NCBI GenBank assembly: GCA_903864375.1
Contig: CAIPFS010000043.1
Location: forward strand, 1 to 52,571
From: an uncultured Verrucomicrobiota bacterium
Lineage (GTDB): Bacteria > Verrucomicrobiota > Verrucomicrobiia > Limisphaerales > UBA9464
Direction of reading: 5' to 3'
DNA length: 52,571 nt
Under the pieces are notes generated by a model that had not been told where the DNA came from, did no database searches, and saw only the letters and a program-made list of their open reading frames with translations. Numbering within the stretch: position 1 is the first letter of the stretch; each line of letters begins with the position of its first letter. The position numbers were made by a program, and so were the translations under genes. Shown here one piece after another: positions 1 to 8,382 of the stretch.

Positions 1-104
1 CGTCCTTCGTAGTTGGCATAGCGATTTGTGTCCGCGGGCTTCTGTGCCCACGACGGCAAAAACGCTTTCTCCAAGTCGATGCTCAATTCCAACGAATCAC
101 TCAT
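1..104 (-). CDS. Unrecognised protein, N-terminal fragment (runs off window)
   Basis: The first 104 bases read on the minus strand as an open frame starting at an ATG whose first base is 104 and running off the left edge without a stop. The 34 visible residues begin MSDSLELSIDLEKAFLPSWA and continue with a polar, Asn/Tyr-containing stretch. The FLPSWA segment followed by NRYANYEG looks like a real protein N-terminus, but I cannot name the family. It is divergent from the CAAX-protease gene at 261, so 105-260 probably carries promoters for both. Only the start is present, so its function cannot be inferred. Confidence 0.5.
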   Translation of the reverse strand, partial: MSDSLELSIDLEKAFLPSWAQKPADTNRYANYEG

Positions 105-260
105 AGATGAAAGACCCCGCGAAACGCGGCAAAACCCATTCCGAAAAGTGGGCGGACCTTGCTTGGCTCCCAACTGAAATGCAAGCGCAACAAAGACAAA
201 TCGGGCAAGCGTGGAGTTCCGGCTTGCCGACGGGCCACCGACTCCGACACTCCCGGGCCG

Positions 261-1004
261 ATGAACATTCGAAAGGACACAGATGGTTCGGTGCGCAACC
301 CGCTTGGTCTTGCGGAGCTGCCCCGGGTGCTGCCATTCGCCCTGTTCCTGCTGTTGGGCGCCGCCCAGGGACACTTCTTCTCCGGCTCCGAGTATTGGAT
401 TTACGCCGCCAAGACCGTGCTGGTTGGAGCCATTCTCTGGCATTGGCGGCATCTGGTGACCGAAATGCGGTGGGCCTTCAGCCTGTCAGGACTGTTGGCG
501 GGTCTGGCCATCGCAGCGCTCTGGATTGGATTGATCGATGTCATTCCCTCCCTGGATGTTCTCTGGTATTCCGCTCGAAAACTGGTCACCGGAGAGGCCG
601 CGCCACCCGTCACCGCTGATCCCCGCTGGAATCCGGTGGAATTCTTTGCGGGTCAGCCCGCCCTGGGTTGGGGCCTGGTGGCTGTGCGTGTCCTGGGTCG
701 CTCCCTCGTGGTTCCCGCCATGGAAGAAGTATTCTACCGGTCCTTCTTCTACCGCTACATTGCGAATCCCAAGTTCCTGGAAATGCCCATTGGAGTCTGG
801 CATTCGGTGGCATTTTTTGTCACCTGCACCGCCTTTTCGGCTTCGCATCCCGGACAATGGCTCCCGGCATGGATTTGTGCAGCGACCTATCAATGGCTGG
901 TCATTCGCCACAAGCGGCTCGGGGACGCCATGCTGGCACACGCGACCACCAATCTGGCCATCAGCGTCTGGGCCATCTCGACCGGCCGCTGGGAATTCAC
1001 TTGA
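261..1004 (+). CDS. CPBP-family intramembrane protease (exosortase-associated CAAX protease type)
   Basis: This is a 247-residue polytopic membrane protein. The CPBP/CAAX-protease signature is visible in order: EEVFYR at residues 155-160 (Glu-Glu-x3-Arg), a conserved His in FSASH at 196, and HATTN at 227-231. These are the expected metal-binding and catalytic residues of the glutamic-type intramembrane proteases. Overall length and the C-terminal motif order resemble the CAAX-related proteins that accompany exosortase/PEP-CTERM systems, but no exosortase lies in this window. The ATG at 261 is chosen because the 34 codons before it (from 159) encode basic, low-complexity sequence unlike a membrane protein. 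Substrate unknown. The stop is followed after 17 bases by the next gene, which may begin even earlier at an overlapping TTG at 1001, so the two are probably co-transcribed. Confidence 0.8.
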   Translation: MNIRKDTDGSVRNPLGLAELPRVLPFALFLLLGAAQGHFFSGSEYWIYAAKTVLVGAILWHWRHLVTEMRWAFSLSGLLAGLAIAALWIGLIDVIPSLDVLWYSARKLVTGEAAPPVTADPRWNPVEFFAGQPALGWGLVAVRVLGRSLVVPAMEEVFYRSFFYRYIANPKFLEMPIGVWHSVAFFVTCTAFSASHPGQWLPAWICAATYQWLVIRHKRLGDAMLAHATTNLAISVWAISTGRWEFT

Positions 1005-1021
1005 ACGCGGAGCCCGCGCGC

Positions 1022-2626
1022 ATGACCCCGGGCCATCGTCTGCCTCCCTGTGTCCTCCATGAAGACGAGGACATCGTGGTGGTCAATAAGCCGCCCGGTT
1101 GGAATACGCACGCGCCCTCACCCCATGCCGGGGAGGGCATCTACGAGTGGCTGCGCCATCGCGAGCCGCGTTGGGCCACCCTGGGGATCGCTCACCGGCT
1201 GGACAAGGACACGAGCGGCCTGCTGGTGTTCGGACTTTCCGCCCGCGCCAATCGGTCGCTGGCAACGCAGTTCGAGGAACGCACCGTGGGAAAGCGCTAT
1301 CTCTGCGCCACCGATCATCCCGTGGAACGGACGGAGTTCTCCGTTGAATCGGCACTGGTCCGGGCGGGGGACCGCTACGTTTCCCGGCCCCTGGCGGTCG
1401 GCGGTGTGCGGGCGGAAACGCGATTCCGTGTTGTCCGGCGCGAAGGAGGACGAACCTGGCTGGAGGCCCATCCCGTCACGGGTCGCACCCATCAAATCCG
1501 GGTCCATGCCAGTGAATCGGGATTTCCGCTCATCGGAGACCGGTTGTACGGCGGCGCCGAGGCTCCCCGGATGGCCTTGCATTCCAGCTGGCTGGCCATC
1601 CACCACCCCTCCGGCTCTGGTCGGAGGGAATGGAGTGTGCCAGTCGATTTCTCCATTCCGGCGGCTGAATCCCTCCGATCCGCGGTGATGGATCCCGACG
1701 AGACCAACGCCTGGAGAGTGGCTCACGGTGCGGCGGACGGAACCCCGGGCTGGTATGTCGATCGGTGGGGGGATGTCAGTCTGGTGCAAAATGGGACATC
1801 CGAGGCGGGTTCCCAATTGCCGGACTGGCTCCTGCAACGGGCTCGAAATCGAACGGGCGGAGAACAAAGTCTGTATTGGAAACGTCTCCGCCGAGATGTC
1901 CGGTCAACGACGCCGGACGAAGCCCGACCCGAGTGGATACAGGGTCCCAAGGTTCAGGACGCCTTTCTGGTGCGCGAAAATGGCGTGCAGTACGAACTCT
2001 CCTTTGAAGCGGGCTATTCCGTGGGTTTGTTTCTGGACCAACGCGATAATCGCCGTCGATTGCTGACGGGCCATGTGGCCGCTGATTTCGCCCTGCCACC
2101 AGGCACGGAGGTACTCAACACCTTCGCCTACACCTGCGGATTCAGCGTTTGCGCCGGCCTGGCGGGCTGCCGGACCACAAGCCTGGACCTCTCGAAAAAA
2201 TATCTGGAATGGGGACGCCGGAATTTCGCGCACAATGGACTCGATCCATCCGCCCATGACTTCATTTTCGGCGATGCGTTTGACTGGATGCAGCGGCTGG
2301 CGCGCAAGCAGCGAAAGTTTGGCCTGATCATCCTGGATCCCCCCACCTTTTCCCGATCGAGGGAACGGGGAGACTTCCGTGCGGAACGCGACTTCGGGCG
2401 GCTGGTCGGCACGGCCCTGGGAGTGCTGGCGCCCGGGGGTGTCCTCCTGTCCTCCACCAATGCCGCCCGCCTCGAGCCCGAAACCTTTCTGGCTGAAATC
2501 AGGGAGGCGGTCCGGATCGCCGGGTGCACCGTTCGCCAGGAACATTATGTTCCGCAGCCCGTCGATTTTCCGATTACCCGGGAGGAACCCGCACACCTGA
2601 AAACGGTTTGGATGCGAATCGACTAA
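1022..2626 (+). CDS. Fused RluA-type pseudouridine synthase / RlmI-type SAM methyltransferase
   Basis: One 534-residue frame carries two RNA-modification domains. Residues 10-210 are an RluA-family pseudouridine synthase: VVVNKPPG near 19-26, HRLDKDTSG at 58-66 with catalytic Asp61, and GRTHQIRVH at 154-162. Residues 225-534 are a class I methyltransferase like RlmI (23S rRNA m5C methyltransferase): a GYSVGLFLDQR segment at 331-341, SAM-binding motif I around LNTFAYTCGFS at 365-375, an acidic motif II at SLDLS, and the LDPPTF loop at 438-443. There is no stop or frame change between the halves, so the fusion is genuine in this sequence. The predicted job is pseudouridylation plus base methylation of rRNA, but neither position can be told from sequence. 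ATG 1022 is the preferred start. TTG 1001, overlapping the upstream stop, is possible. Confidence 0.88.
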   Translation: MTPGHRLPPCVLHEDEDIVVVNKPPGWNTHAPSPHAGEGIYEWLRHREPRWATLGIAHRLDKDTSGLLVFGLSARANRSLATQFEERTVGKRYLCATDHPVERTEFSVESALVRAGDRYVSRPLAVGGVRAETRFRVVRREGGRTWLEAHPVTGRTHQIRVHASESGFPLIGDRLYGGAEAPRMALHSSWLAIHHPSGSGRREWSVPVDFSIPAAESLRSAVMDPDETNAWRVAHGAADGTPGWYVDRWGDVSLVQNGTSEAGSQLPDWLLQRARNRTGGEQSLYWKRLRRDVRSTTPDEARPEWIQGPKVQDAFLVRENGVQYELSFEAGYSVGLFLDQRDNRRRLLTGHVAADFALPPGTEVLNTFAYTCGFSVCAGLAGCRTTSLDLSKKYLEWGRRNFAHNGLDPSAHDFIFGDAFDWMQRLARKQRKFGLIILDPPTFSRSRERGDFRAERDFGRLVGTALGVLAPGGVLLSSTNAARLEPETFLAEIREAVRIAGCTVRQEHYVPQPVDFPITREEPAHLKTVWMRID

Positions 2627-2674
2627 TCAGGTTTTGCGATTCATTTCGCGGAATCCCTCCGGCACTCTTCGTCC

Positions 2675-3916
2675 GTGGATTATCCGTTGCCGGTTGTGAT
2701 CCCGATGATCACCCTGTTGGCGGTCGCGAGCTTTTTCTGCGCGGCAGCTGAATCCGCGCTCTTTTCCCTTGGACTCTGGCGTGCCCGGCGGCTGGCAGAA
2801 TCCACCCACCGTTCCGGAGCATTGGTCCTCGACCTTCTGGGTCGACCGGACGACCTGCTGGCAGCGCTGGTCTTTGGCAATACCGTGGCCAATGCCGGGG
2901 TGGTCGCCCTTTCGTTGCTCGCCGCCATTCACCGGGGATGGCACGGGTTGGTTTTTGCCGTCGTCCTGCTGGGACTCCTTGTGACCGTGTGCGAGGTGAC
3001 CCCCAAGGCCCTTGCCGTGCGACGTCCGGAGTTCTGGGCTTTGATGGTGGCGCGGCCCCTCCACCATCTGCTCTGGCTGATTGGTCCCATCCGGCGACTT
3101 TTTCAAGCGGTCGTGGCCTTGCTTCTCACTCCGCTGGCGGCGCGGGCTTCGCGAACCCCGACTGGTGTTTCCGAGGAGGAGTATACCGATTTGGTGGAAC
3201 TGGCGCACCAACAGGGCACCCTCGGCACCGGTGAAAAGGAACTGATTTTGCAGGTCCTTTCCCTGGACCAACGCACCGCCCGTGAGGTCATGAAACCGCG
3301 GGCTCAGATGATCACCCTGCCCGACGACTTGAGCGAGGAGGACTTCATTCACGCCGCCCGGCGTCACCGGCACCACCGGATACCGCTCTACGACGTGTCA
3401 CCCGATACCATTGTCGCCGTCCTCAATACCCGGACCCTGCTCTTGCATCCGGGCGACGGATTGGATGCGGCGGTGGAATTTCCCTCATTCGTGCCCGAGA
3501 GCATGAATCTTTTGAGTCTCTTCCAGGCCTTGCAGCGCCAACAACGCGGCCTCGCCATCGTGCTGGACGAATTCGGTTCCACAGCAGGGTTGGTGACCCT
3601 CGAAGATATTCTGGAGGCCGTGGTGGGGCCGATTCGAGGGGAGGGCGAACCGGTCGGTTTCGTCGTGGAATCCCTCGGCCCCAACCGATGGCGGGTCAAT
3701 GGACTGATGCGCATTGATGACTTCCGTCGGGAATATCCCGGGTTGGGCGATGTGCAGGAGGTGGAAACCATGGGCGGGCTTGTGCTCAAGCTGGCCGAAG
3801 TGGTCCCGCCGGTCGGCACCACCTTCCTATACCGTGGTTTGCGGTTTACCGTGCGCATCGCTGACCAGCGGCGGATCCGCGAATTGCTGGTCGAAAAGAT
3901 CGGAGGCACCGGATGA
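2675..3916 (+). CDS. CNNM/CorC-HlyC-type membrane transporter, first of three
   Basis: The product is 413 residues. The N-terminal DUF21/CNNM transmembrane domain (about 5-150) contains AAESALFSL at 24-32 and the family EVTPK motif at 107-111. A CBS pair follows at about 203-320 with the typical VLDEFGSTAGLVTLEDILE segment, then a C-terminal CorC_HlyC domain at about 335-410. Such proteins are annotated as hemolysins but are linked to Mg2+ (and Co2+) homeostasis and act in the inner membrane. The start is a GTG at 2675. The next ATG, ten codons later, would cut into the first membrane segment. It follows the fusion gene by 48 bases and overlaps the next CNNM gene by four (ATGA), so the three paralogues form one translationally coupled unit. 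Confidence 0.87.
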   Translation: MDYPLPVVIPMITLLAVASFFCAAAESALFSLGLWRARRLAESTHRSGALVLDLLGRPDDLLAALVFGNTVANAGVVALSLLAAIHRGWHGLVFAVVLLGLLVTVCEVTPKALAVRRPEFWALMVARPLHHLLWLIGPIRRLFQAVVALLLTPLAARASRTPTGVSEEEYTDLVELAHQQGTLGTGEKELILQVLSLDQRTAREVMKPRAQMITLPDDLSEEDFIHAARRHRHHRIPLYDVSPDTIVAVLNTRTLLLHPGDGLDAAVEFPSFVPESMNLLSLFQALQRQQRGLAIVLDEFGSTAGLVTLEDILEAVVGPIRGEGEPVGFVVESLGPNRWRVNGLMRIDDFRREYPGLGDVQEVETMGGLVLKLAEVVPPVGTTFLYRGLRFTVRIADQRRIRELLVEKIGGTG

Positions 3917-4899
3917 GCAGCAGCCTGCTCCATTGGCTCATCCTCGGTTTCTGGCTTCTCGTCTCCTTCTACCTGTCGGGGATGGAGACCGCGGTGATGT
4001 CCCTGAATCGGCTGAGGTTGCGACAATGGTTGCGGGAGGGCCGCCCCCAGGCGCGCGCCCTTCTGGGCTATCTGGATCGGCCCGAAAACTTCCTTTGGAC
4101 CACGCTGGTCGGAAATACCATCGCCAACTTTGCCGCAGCCTGGATCGTGGTCACCGACCTGCACAATGTCTGTTCCGACCAACCGTGGATCTTCTGGACC
4201 TCCTTCAGCAGTTTTGTGCTCGCCCTGTACCTGCTCTGTGAATTGCTTCCCAAGCAGTTGTTCCGGCGCGCCCCCGACCGTCTGGCCAGCCGGCTGGTCC
4301 GCGGCTTTCAAATCGCTCATATCGCCCTCTCGCCGCTCGTCTCCCTGGTCGAGTCCTTTGCCGCCGGACTGCTCCGCTGGACTGGAGGATTGCCGCTCAG
4401 CACCCGGGTCTTTGGCAATCGCGATGAGCTGCGGGCGGTGATGGTCGAATCCGGCGACGCCCTGCATCCGGCGGAGCGCACCTTGATCGGGCGGGTCTTC
4501 GACCTGCAAACCCGTACCGTGGGACAACTGGCCCGATCCCTCGACAAATACGACACCGTGGTGGCCACCACTCCCGTGGAAGAGCTTATCGCCCGGTTCC
4601 GCGCCGGCGCCCAGCCGCGACTTCCGGTCTGGAGCCACAGCGGTCCCGATCGCCGCATCATCGGTGTGGTCAGCCTGCGTCACGTGCTCTACTCCGAACC
4701 CCGACCTGGGATCCGGTCGGCCGCCGATCTTCTCCGACCCGCTGTCTACTTTGACGAGACCACCCGTCTGGAGGAGGCACTGCGCCGGATGCAACGCAAT
4801 GCCGAGCACCTGGCAATCGTGGTTGATGCCAACCGGCGCGATTGGGGAGTGATCACCCTCGGCGACATCCTCGACACACTGTTCGGAGGGGTGTTGTGA
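3913..4899 (+). CDS. CNNM-type membrane protein lacking the CorC domain, second of three
   Basis: This 328-residue CNNM protein has a DUF21 membrane domain (about 5-150) with SGMETAVMSL at 22-31 and the ELLPK motif at 110-114. A divergent CBS pair occupies about 195-325. It ends immediately after the second CBS domain (VITLGDILDTLFGG), so the C-terminal CorC_HlyC domain present in both neighbours is absent. Its ATG overlaps the upstream stop (ATGA) and its TGA overlaps the next ATG (TGATG). That tight coupling suggests the three proteins are made together. One possibility is a heteromeric ion transporter in which this shortened subunit lacks the regulatory tail; this is inference only. Confidence 0.85.
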   Translation: MSSSLLHWLILGFWLLVSFYLSGMETAVMSLNRLRLRQWLREGRPQARALLGYLDRPENFLWTTLVGNTIANFAAAWIVVTDLHNVCSDQPWIFWTSFSSFVLALYLLCELLPKQLFRRAPDRLASRLVRGFQIAHIALSPLVSLVESFAAGLLRWTGGLPLSTRVFGNRDELRAVMVESGDALHPAERTLIGRVFDLQTRTVGQLARSLDKYDTVVATTPVEELIARFRAGAQPRLPVWSHSGPDRRIIGVVSLRHVLYSEPRPGIRSAADLLRPAVYFDETTRLEEALRRMQRNAEHLAIVVDANRRDWGVITLGDILDTLFGGVL

Positions 4900-6275
4900 T
4901 GGGTTCGGGGCCTTTGTTGGACGGCATCGAGAAGCTCGTCCTGGCGGCGATCCTCATCGTCATCAACGGATTCTTCGTCGCCGCCGAAATCGCGCTCGTC
5001 AAGCTCCGGCACACCCAGGTGGAAGCCCTGAAGAAGAAGGGATCGCGCGGGGCCATCGCCGCCGGACGGCTGAAGTCCCGGCTGAGCAAGGTCATTGGAG
5101 CGACCCAGGTCGGCATCACCCTCGTCAGCCTGCTGCTGGGTCAGTACATCGAGCCGTTGGTGGATACCGCCATCGCGCCGACGCTTGCCAGCATCGGACT
5201 CGGCTCCTCCCGCTGGCTTCATCAATTGCTGTTCGGCGTTGGCTTCATCAGCATGTCCTTCGTCTTGATTGTGGCCGGGGAATTGGTTCCCAAGGCGCTG
5301 GCACTGCGCCGAACCGAGGCCGTCGCCCTCTGGGTCGCCCGCCCTCTCGAGGCCTTCCAGTGGATCGCCCATCCGCTCATCCGCCTGATTGATGCCGCCG
5401 CCGACTGGGTGCTCGACCGTTTGGGTGTCGACCCGGAAGCCGAGGAAATCGGCCAGTCGGTCGATGAAATCCGGCTGGTTCTGGCCGGACAGAAGCTTCC
5501 CCAGGGACTCGAGCTGAGCCAGACCATCATGCTGAACGCGATCGACCTTCGCCGGCGGATCGTGGCCGAGGTGATGCGACCCCGGCGGGAAATCACCTTC
5601 CTCGATGCCTCCCAGACGTTCGCCGAATGTCTGGCGATCGTTGAACACTCTCGTTTTTCCCGATTCCCCCTGTGTGAGCGGGGTGATCCCGACCAGACCT
5701 TCGGCGTGGTTCATATCAAGGATTTGTATCCCCTGCGTCAGCGGGGGCGGACGGCCTCCATCCTCAGGTCGGTCGCCCGCCCGCTGATCTTCGTTCCCGA
5801 AACCGCCCGCCTCGAACGACTTCTCCAGTTTTTCCTCGAACGCAAACTCCACCTGGCCCTGGTGGTGGATGAATACGGAGGCACCACAGGCATGGTCACC
5901 CTCGAAGACGTCCTGGAACAACTGGTGGGACCCATCCAGGACGAGTTCGATCATGAGAAACCGCGGATTGTCCCGCGCGGTGACGACGCATGGGATGTCG
6001 AGGGAACCCTGCCCCTGTTCGAACTGGAGGACATCACCGGCGAGAACGTCGAAATGCCCGGCATCACCACGGTGGGTGGCTGGGTGGCGGCATTCATGGG
6101 TGGATTTCCACGACTGGGAGAGATCATTCCCGTAGGGGGATTCGAACTGGTGATCGAAGAAATTGATGGCATCCGGGTCTCCCGCCTGACCCTTCGCCGG
6201 AAGCCGCCGGCACCTCCAGAAATCGGGGAAACCCCGGTGCCCGAAGATCCGGGACCGCTTGCGATTGGGGATTGA
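4899..6275 (+). CDS. CNNM/CorC-HlyC-type membrane transporter, third of three
   Basis: This 458-residue full-length CNNM protein has the motif FFVAAEIALVK at 25-35, the GELVPK motif at 127-132, and four hydrophobic segments between residues 8 and 165. It then has a CBS pair (about 200-335, with DEYGGTTGMVTLEDVLE) and a C-terminal CorC_HlyC domain ending in a Pro-rich tail. ATG 4899 is the correct start because it sits in a TGATG stop-start overlap with the previous gene; the reading frame is open further upstream only as an overlap with that gene. The membrane domain is closer to the classic YfjD/YtfL/HlyC group than its two neighbours. Function is probably Mg2+ or related cation transport. 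Confidence 0.88.
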   Translation: MGSGPLLDGIEKLVLAAILIVINGFFVAAEIALVKLRHTQVEALKKKGSRGAIAAGRLKSRLSKVIGATQVGITLVSLLLGQYIEPLVDTAIAPTLASIGLGSSRWLHQLLFGVGFISMSFVLIVAGELVPKALALRRTEAVALWVARPLEAFQWIAHPLIRLIDAAADWVLDRLGVDPEAEEIGQSVDEIRLVLAGQKLPQGLELSQTIMLNAIDLRRRIVAEVMRPRREITFLDASQTFAECLAIVEHSRFSRFPLCERGDPDQTFGVVHIKDLYPLRQRGRTASILRSVARPLIFVPETARLERLLQFFLERKLHLALVVDEYGGTTGMVTLEDVLEQLVGPIQDEFDHEKPRIVPRGDDAWDVEGTLPLFELEDITGENVEMPGITTVGGWVAAFMGGFPRLGEIIPVGGFELVIEEIDGIRVSRLTLRRKPPAPPEIGETPVPEDPGPLAIGD

Positions 6276-6384
6276 GCGTCGGCAATGCACCGGATCCTCC
6301 TCTGAGGGCGGGCGCTCCTCCCTCCTTTCCCCGGGTTCGTCCCGCTGGACTTGACCCTGTCACCGAACGCGGGAGGGTAGTGAG

Positions 6385-7266
6385 ATGAATCGATTCGTTT
6401 TGCGGTGGATGGTCCTCACCCGGTGGGTCTTCGTTCTGGCGACGGCTTCTGGTGCGGAGGTGGACCCTCCCCGTCCGGAATTCTTTGCCTTTCAAAACGG
6501 GCTGAATCTTCCCGTCGCCGATTTGGCTCCCGCGCTGAAAACGCTCGGCTTCGACGGGCTCAGCACCGAGGGATACGACGTCGCCGGAATCCAGTCGGCA
6601 CTCAAGGCTCAGGGACTTCGGCTTTACAACACCTACATTGGGATCGAACTCGACGCCGACCGTCCGGCACGGTCCGCGCCGTTTGAAAAACTGGTGGATC
6701 AACTTCAGGGCAGCGGTGCCGCTGTCTGGTTGACGATTCCCAAGGTGACCCGGAAGGAACGGGCCTTTGCCAACTCCGACCCGGAGGGCGACGCCGTGGC
6801 TCTTCCCCGTCTTCGCGAACTGGCCGACTATGCCGAACCGCGCGGAGTCCGAATCGCCCTGTATCCGCATGCGGGAACCTGGGTCGAGCGCCTGGATGAC
6901 GCCGTTCGGTTGGCGGACAAACTGGGGCGTCCGGGGGTGGGGAGCACGTTCAATCTCTGTCACTGGCTCAAGGTGGAGGGGGACCGGGACCCACTTCCCG
7001 GCATACGAGCCGCCCTTCCCCGACTCTTCTTTATCAGCGTCAACGGAGCGGATGGCGGGGACACCCGGCATCTCGAGTGGAGACAGCTGATCCAGCCACT
7101 CGATCAAGGGAGTTATGATGTGGGACGGTTGGTGAGGGAGGTTCGGACCCTCGGGTACAAAGGCCCCTTTGGACTCCAAGGTTACGGATTGACGGGAGAT
7201 CCAAAGGAGAATGGCCGGCGGTCGATCGGAGCCTGGCATCAGATGACGGCCAACGTGGTGCCGTAA
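6385..7266 (+). CDS. Secreted TIM-barrel protein, sugar phosphate isomerase/epimerase-like
   Basis: The product is 293 residues with an N-terminal signal-like segment (about 1-24, cut predicted after ATASGA). The remainder resembles the xylose-isomerase-like TIM barrel (AP endonuclease family 2 fold). Visible family landmarks are LGFDGLSTEGYD, IALYPHAGTW, STFNLCHWLKVEGD, FISVNGADGGDT, LIQPLDQGSYDV and GPFGLQGYG. The strand-end Glu and His residues that bind metal in typical members (ENH, HVKD, E near the end) are replaced by YPH, SVNGAD and LQGYG, so it may not be a standard isomerase. GGAGG at 6372-6376, eight bases before the ATG, is one of the few clear Shine-Dalgarno sequences here and fixes the start. 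It begins 109 bases after the CNNM operon. Substrate unknown. Confidence 0.72.
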   Translation: MNRFVLRWMVLTRWVFVLATASGAEVDPPRPEFFAFQNGLNLPVADLAPALKTLGFDGLSTEGYDVAGIQSALKAQGLRLYNTYIGIELDADRPARSAPFEKLVDQLQGSGAAVWLTIPKVTRKERAFANSDPEGDAVALPRLRELADYAEPRGVRIALYPHAGTWVERLDDAVRLADKLGRPGVGSTFNLCHWLKVEGDRDPLPGIRAALPRLFFISVNGADGGDTRHLEWRQLIQPLDQGSYDVGRLVREVRTLGYKGPFGLQGYGLTGDPKENGRRSIGAWHQMTANVVP

Positions 7267-7588
7267 TGGACCTTGCCGTCAGATGCAACGGGTCGATGTC
7301 CGCCGCGACACTTCCCGTGGTGGATCGGGGTCAGGCCAGTAGGAACTGGAGTAAATCTCATGGCGGTCGTGTTTTGGACCAAAGCCGGCTTGGAAAGAAG
7401 GTTGTTAGCAAGGTGCCTTCAGAGTGGGAGAGGTCCTGATCCCCGCATGAATTGGAGACTTGCGGGAGCGCATCACTCCCCCGGCAGGAGAGCCGCGCCA
7501 CTGCAAGCGGCGGGACGCCGCTTCCACTTTGGGCCGCCCCTTACGGGGCAGCCATAACCGGATACCCCGGTATCCAAGGCCTGGGACC
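7267..7588. repeat. Gene-free stretch rich in short palindromes
   Basis: No convincing gene lies in these 322 bases. Several perfect hairpins stand in its second half: GGGAG/CTCCC at 7464-7480, AAGCGGCG/CGCCGCTT at 7505-7523, GCCCC/GGGGC at 7536-7549, GGATACC/GGTATCC at 7560-7575, and GGGAC/GTCCC at 7583-7596. The last overlaps the stop of the convergent minus-strand gene. The group separates two convergent genes and may act as a bidirectional terminator, although no run of T follows any of the stems. It could also be a REP-like intergenic repeat. Confidence 0.5.
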
Positions 7589-8215
7589 TCAGTCCCGGAA
7601 GACAAACAGGGCATTTCCCAATCCAGCCCCGAATCCAGTTCCGTAAAACAGGCCCCAAAGCAGTTTGGCGATGATGGCGCGGGTTCCGGCGTCGACACCG
7701 GGCAGGAGGTCGGCACCGTGGGAACCGATCAGCCGGTAGGCGAGCTGTCCGCCCATCCAATAGGTTGCAAAATGGACGACAAAAAGGAAAAGGCCCGCCG
7801 CCAGAAAGGGTCGTATCCCACCGCGAAATCGTCCCAGCACTCCGACAAATACGAGTGAGCCCGCGAGCGAGCCGATCACCTCGCCCCACCCGAATCCGAA
7901 GGCGAACCAGGCGGTGCTCCAAACAACCGAATAGGCCAGGAAAGCCGGGATGAAACCGAGGTAAAATCGCAGAAATGACCTCTCGCCTGGACAGAGTGGG
8001 TGCAGAAGGAGACCGGCCAGGCCGAGGAAGGCGATGGCGATGGCGGCATACAGGAACCCCTCGCCGCCGTGCCGCCCAAACCATCCTCCCCCCAGCGCCC
8101 AGATGGAAAAGGCCAACACGCCGGTGATTCCAAAGCCCCAGGCACCCCGAGCGATGGACCGTGGGCGTGTCGGGAGTGCGGCGCGGGGAGCGGGAGAATC
8201 GCCGGATTTGGGCAT
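7589..8215 (-). CDS. Hypothetical polytopic membrane protein
   Basis: A 208-residue hydrophobic protein of no family I recognise. After a short basic N-terminus it has about six predicted membrane segments, for example around WGFGITGVLAFSIWALG, FLYAAIAIAFLGLAGLL, FYLGFIPAFLAYSVVW, VIGSLAGSLVFVGVLG and PFLAAGLFLFVVHFATYW. The last hydrophobic part is Gly-rich and ends FGAGLGNALFVFRD. The ATG at 8215 (reading MPKSGDS) is preferred over an upstream start at 8251, because the extra residues look non-coding and no ribosome site supports them. It is divergent from fabI (8383) with 167 bases between. Confidence 0.65.
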   Translation of the reverse strand: MPKSGDSPAPRAALPTRPRSIARGAWGFGITGVLAFSIWALGGGWFGRHGGEGFLYAAIAIAFLGLAGLLLHPLCPGERSFLRFYLGFIPAFLAYSVVWSTAWFAFGFGWGEVIGSLAGSLVFVGVLGRFRGGIRPFLAAGLFLFVVHFATYWMGGQLAYRLIGSHGADLLPGVDAGTRAIIAKLLWGLFYGTGFGAGLGNALFVFRD

Positions 8216-8382
8216 GCCGCAGTGATAGCCGTGCCCCACCGCGGGCGGCAAGCCAGGGAACGTCTCTCCCTCTCTTTCCGCCCGATTTGCCCCCGAACCG
8301 GACCTTTCGAACCGCCGCTGGACTTCAGTGGGCGGTTCCGACGCTTGCGGTCCACCGGGGAATCGCCTAAGTCTTGCGGACT

